The translations under genes and the position numbers were made by a program. This document shows positions 61,659 through 64,000 of a stretch of 64,000 nt of DNA, in pieces. Position 1 is the stretch's first letter; each line of letters opens with the position of its first letter. The stretch covers positions 186,001 through 250,000 of the forward strand of contig NZ_FOEE01000006.1 of assembly GCF_900110555.1 (NCBI RefSeq), written 5' to 3'. Source of the stretch: Trujillonella endophytica. Its GTDB lineage: Bacteria; Actinomycetota; Actinomycetes; Mycobacteriales; Geodermatophilaceae. The notes under the pieces are model-generated. The model was given only the letters and a program-made list of their open reading frames with translations, was not told where the DNA came from and searched no databases.

Positions 61659-62324
61659 ATGCGCATCGACCCCGCCGGCTGGCCGTTCATCGCGGGTCCA
61701 CTGGCCCCCGCCGCCGTCCTGTCGACCGCCGCGTCGGTCACCGGCCGCCGCTGGCCCCGCCGCGCGGCGTGGCCGCTGGTCGGCCTCGCCGCCTACATGA
61801 CGCTGTTCTTCCGCGACCCCGACCGGCGCTGCGACCGCGAGGTCCCGGCGCCCGACGACGTCGTCTCCCCCGCCGACGGCGTGGTGATGGTCGCCGGCGA
61901 GCCGCAGGAGGGCGTCGCGCCACCCGGGGACTGGCAGCAGGTGAGCGTCTTCCTCTCCGTCGTCGACGTGCACGTCAACCGCTCGCCGTACTCGGGCGAG
62001 GTGGTGGAGAGCTCCTACCGCAAGGGCAGCTTCCTCGCCGCCTACCGCAAGGAGTCCGCGCACCGGAACGAGCGCAGCGAGCTGTGGCTGCGCGAGGCCG
62101 GGCGGACCGTCGTCTTCCGCCAGATCGTCGGCGTGCTCGCCCGCCGCATCGTCACCCGTACCGGGGTCGGGCAGCACCTGGCCACCGGCGAGCGCATGGG
62201 CCTGATGAAGTTCGGCTCCCGGATGGACGTCTTCGTCCCCCCGGAGTGCGAGCTCACCGTCCGCACCGGCCAGCGCGTGCGCGGCGGCGAGACCGTCATC
62301 GCCCGCTGGCCCGCGGCCGGCTGA
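61659..62324 (+). CDS. psd: Phosphatidylserine decarboxylase (short proenzyme)
   Basis: 221 residues from the ATG at 61659. A membrane helix near the N-terminus is followed by the soluble part: VVSPADGVVMVAGEP, VSVFLSVVDVHVNRSPYSGEV, YRKGSFLAAYRKESAHRNE. The self-cleavage site is in MKFGSRMDVFVP, where the Ser of the Gly-Ser pair becomes the pyruvoyl cofactor. This is the archaeal-type short form (PssD). It removes CO2 from phosphatidylserine to give phosphatidylethanolamine at the membrane. The synthase gene follows 11 bases later. Confidence 0.95.
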   Translation: MRIDPAGWPFIAGPLAPAAVLSTAASVTGRRWPRRAAWPLVGLAAYMTLFFRDPDRRCDREVPAPDDVVSPADGVVMVAGEPQEGVAPPGDWQQVSVFLSVVDVHVNRSPYSGEVVESSYRKGSFLAAYRKESAHRNERSELWLREAGRTVVFRQIVGVLARRIVTRTGVGQHLATGERMGLMKFGSRMDVFVPPECELTVRTGQRVRGGETVIARWPAAG

Positions 62325-62335
62325 GGAGCGCCACG

Positions 62336-63163
62336 ATGCCCAGCTCCGCGTCGGGGGCACGCCCGCCGCAGACCCGGCGGACGGCGACGGTCGAGTTCGT
62401 CCGCGGCTCGGTGCGCGGCACCCGGCGGAGGGCGCTGGCGACGCTGCCCAGCCTGTTCACGCTGGCCAACATGATGTGCGGTTTCGTCGCCATCCTGGTG
62501 TCCATCCGCGGCGACCACACGCTCGCCGCGGTGCTGATCGGCCTGTCGGTGGTCTTCGACATCACCGACGGCGCGGTCGCGCGGCTGGTCGGCGCCGTGA
62601 CGCCGTTCGGCCTCCAGTTCGACTCCCTGGCCGACCTCGTCTCGTTCGGGGTGGCCCCCGCCCTGCTGGCCTTCACCCTGTTCTCCGAGGGCCGCGACGG
62701 ATGGGACCCGCTGGGCTGGGTGGTCTGCGGCCTGTGGGTGGCCTGCGCGGCCATCCGGCTGGCCCGCTTCAACACCACGATCGACCCGACGGCCGACAAG
62801 CGGTACTTCACCGGCATCCCCAGCCCGGGCGCCGCGGGCGTCGTCCTGGCGTCGGTGTTCGCCTTCGGCGACCAGATGCAGGGCCGCGACCGGCTCTGGG
62901 TCCTGCTCATCGTGGCGGTGCCGGCCCTGCTGATGGTCAGCACCATCCGGTTCCGGTCGTTCCGCTCGCTGGTCAGCCCGAAGAGCGGCCGCCCCTACGG
63001 GCTGGTCGCCGCGGCGATCGTGATGGCGATCGGCTTCGCGACGGTGCCGGTGATCACCGGGTGCGTGCTCGCCTACGGCTACCTGCTCGCGCCGGTCCTC
63101 GTGCCGGCGCTGTCCCCGTTCGCCCGGCTGGTGCCCGCCCGCGTGCGGGAGCTGCTCACGTGA
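62336..63163 (+). CDS. pssA: CDP-diacylglycerol-serine O-phosphatidyltransferase
   Basis: 275 residues from the ATG at 62336. The CDP-alcohol phosphatidyltransferase motif is complete: D-I-T-D-G-A-V-A-R, eight residues, G, three residues, D, three residues, D (in VVFDITDGAVARLVGAVTPFGLQFDSLADL). About eight membrane helices. It makes phosphatidylserine from CDP-diacylglycerol and serine, and the adjacent Psd decarboxylates it. The N-terminal 35 residues are basic and polar. The stop overlaps the next gene by 4 bases (GTGA). Confidence 0.94.
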   Translation: MPSSASGARPPQTRRTATVEFVRGSVRGTRRRALATLPSLFTLANMMCGFVAILVSIRGDHTLAAVLIGLSVVFDITDGAVARLVGAVTPFGLQFDSLADLVSFGVAPALLAFTLFSEGRDGWDPLGWVVCGLWVACAAIRLARFNTTIDPTADKRYFTGIPSPGAAGVVLASVFAFGDQMQGRDRLWVLLIVAVPALLMVSTIRFRSFRSLVSPKSGRPYGLVAAAIVMAIGFATVPVITGCVLAYGYLLAPVLVPALSPFARLVPARVRELLT

Positions 63164-63642
63164 TCAGGGGCATCCGCCCGAACGACGTCCCGGCCGTGGT
63201 CGGCCTGGTCCGCGAGCTGGCCGAGTACGAGAAGCTCCCCGACGAGGCGCGGATGACCGAGGAACAGCTGGCCGCGGCGCTGTTCGGCGACTCCCCCGCG
63301 CTGTTCGGCCACGTGGCCGAGGTCGACGGCGAGGTGGTGGGCACGGCGCTGTGGTTCCTCAACTTCTCCACCTGGCGCGGCACGCACGGCATCTACCTCG
63401 AGGACCTGTACGTGCAGCCAGGGCACCGGGGCGCAGGCCTGGGCCGGGAGCTGCTGCGGACCCTCGCCGACCTGTGCGTCGAGCGCGGCTACGGCCGCCT
63501 GGAGTGGTCGGTGCTGGACTGGAACGCCCCCTCGATCGCGTTCTACGAGGCGGCCGGGGCGGTACCGATGGACGAGTGGACCGTCTTCCGGCTGACCGAC
63601 GACGCGCTCGCCGGCTTCGCCGCCGACCGGCGGGCCCGGTGA
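63160..63642 (+). CDS. GNAT-family N-acetyltransferase
   Basis: 160 residues from the GTG at 63160, overlapping the pssA stop. Acetyl-CoA binding is in YVQPGHRGAGLGRELLRTL. It resembles diamine (spermidine/spermine) acetyltransferases: IRGIRPNDVPAVVGLVRELAEYEKLPDEARMTEEQLAAALFG at the start, GIYLEDLYVQPGHRG, then LEWSVLDWNAPSIAFYEAAGA near the end. An amine or polyamine substrate is possible, but none is certain. It is coupled to the HAD gene that follows by GTGA. Confidence 0.9.
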   Translation: MIRGIRPNDVPAVVGLVRELAEYEKLPDEARMTEEQLAAALFGDSPALFGHVAEVDGEVVGTALWFLNFSTWRGTHGIYLEDLYVQPGHRGAGLGRELLRTLADLCVERGYGRLEWSVLDWNAPSIAFYEAAGAVPMDEWTVFRLTDDALAGFAADRRAR

Positions 63643-64000
63643 CCATCGGGCGCCAGCCGGCGGAGTGCTGGCTCACCGACATGGACGGCGTGCTGGTGCA
63701 CGAGGGTCAGGCGCTGCCCGGCGCCGCGGAGTTCCTGGCCCGGCTGGTCGAGCGGCAGCGGCGCTTCCTCGTGCTGACCAACAACTCGATCTTCACGCCG
63801 CGCGACCTCGCGGCGCGGCTGGCCCGCTCGGGGCTGCAGGTGCCCGAGGAGTCGATCTGGACGTCCGCGCTGGCCACGGCCGACTTCCTGGCCGGCCAGC
63901 TGCCCGGCGGCTCGGCCTACGTGATCGGCGAGGCGGGGCTGACGACGGCCCTGCACGAGGCGGGCTACACGCTCACCGACGTCGCTCCGGACTACGTCGT
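63639..64000 (+). CDS. HAD-superfamily IIA (NagD-like) phosphatase, cut by window end
   Basis: The first 120 residues are inside the window, from a GTG overlapping the GNAT stop. HAD motif I is CWLTDMDGVLVHEG (nucleophile Asp and acid Asp), and the motif II segment reads FLVLTNNSIFTPRDLAARLARSGLQVPEESIWTSALATADFL. This layout is that of the IIA class such as NagD, phosphoglycolate phosphatase and 4-nitrophenylphosphatase. The cap and motifs III-IV lie beyond the window. The substrate is unknown. Confidence 0.85.
   Translation, partial: MTIGRQPAECWLTDMDGVLVHEGQALPGAAEFLARLVERQRRFLVLTNNSIFTPRDLAARLARSGLQVPEESIWTSALATADFLAGQLPGGSAYVIGEAGLTTALHEAGYTLTDVAPDYV

Overview
The window is one continuous stretch of a very GC-rich actinobacterial chromosome. 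Codon third positions are almost all G or C, and many genes start with GTG or follow a -10 box with no leader. The core gene order argS-lysA-hom-thrC-thrB-rho-rpmE-prfA-prmC-tsaC-wecA-atpI/Z-atpBEFHAGDC-DUF2550, followed by pduO and murA, is the order known from Mycobacterium tuberculosis (about Rv1292 to Rv1315). Separate b and delta subunits, a nickel superoxide dismutase, MeaA and NucS fit a soil actinomycete. By protein style I would guess Geodermatophilaceae (Blastococcus, Geodermatophilus or Modestobacter). The family is an inference. The phylum is secure.

Layout. 1-5.3 kb: end of a DUF4397-sortase protein, a small zinc-ribbon-like protein, a tandem 3-hydroxyacyl-CoA dehydrogenase, the mismatch endonuclease NucS and a lipoprotein. 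5.3-8.7 kb: a LuxR regulator facing a small protein, and a GAF-GGDEF cyclase translationally coupled to a crotonase lacking both catalytic glutamates. 8.8-13.7 kb: ethylmalonyl-CoA mutase, a fosfomycin-insensitive type of MurA, the PduO adenosyltransferase that would supply the mutase cofactor, and DUF2550. 13.7-22 kb: the complete F1Fo ATP synthase operon. 22-35.6 kb: WecA, TsaC, PrmC, RF1, L31, Rho with a long arginine/acidic-rich insert, and the threonine/lysine genes with ArgS, mostly joined by GTGA overlaps. 35.7-38.4 kb: DUF3105 and DUF305 membrane proteins, tRNA-Arg(CCG) and an alpha/beta hydrolase.

38.4-44 kb holds a five-gene organosulfur operon: TauD-type dioxygenase, sulfonate-type ABC importer and flavin monooxygenase. 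It is headed by an apparently leaderless 28-codon peptide ending ALCRCC, a cysteine-sensing leader. 44-50.7 kb: SDR, an acyltransferase-like protein, ABC-F ATPase, class III nucleotide cyclase, universal stress protein, and an ABC exporter whose ATPase seems to start on ATC. 50.9-58.3 kb: the multifunctional 2-oxoglutarate dehydrogenase Kgd, DUF6104, a Bcr/CflA exporter, a YdjM-like membrane protein and malic enzyme. 58.3-64 kb: RmlC-type epimerase, the SodX/SodN pair, a VOC protein, a SpoIIE phosphatase, then phosphatidylserine decarboxylase and synthase with GNAT and HAD genes. The last gene is cut by the window end.

No insertion sequence, prophage, CRISPR array or resistance island is visible. 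The interesting signals are regulatory: the cysteine leader and its structured 5' UTR, an AT-rich operator in its promoter, a 16-bp operator shared by the tandem dehydrogenase and mutase genes, a 14-bp palindrome between divergent leaderless promoters, a family of intergenic repeats abutting stop codons, and a strong hairpin splitting atpC from the rest of the ATP synthase operon.
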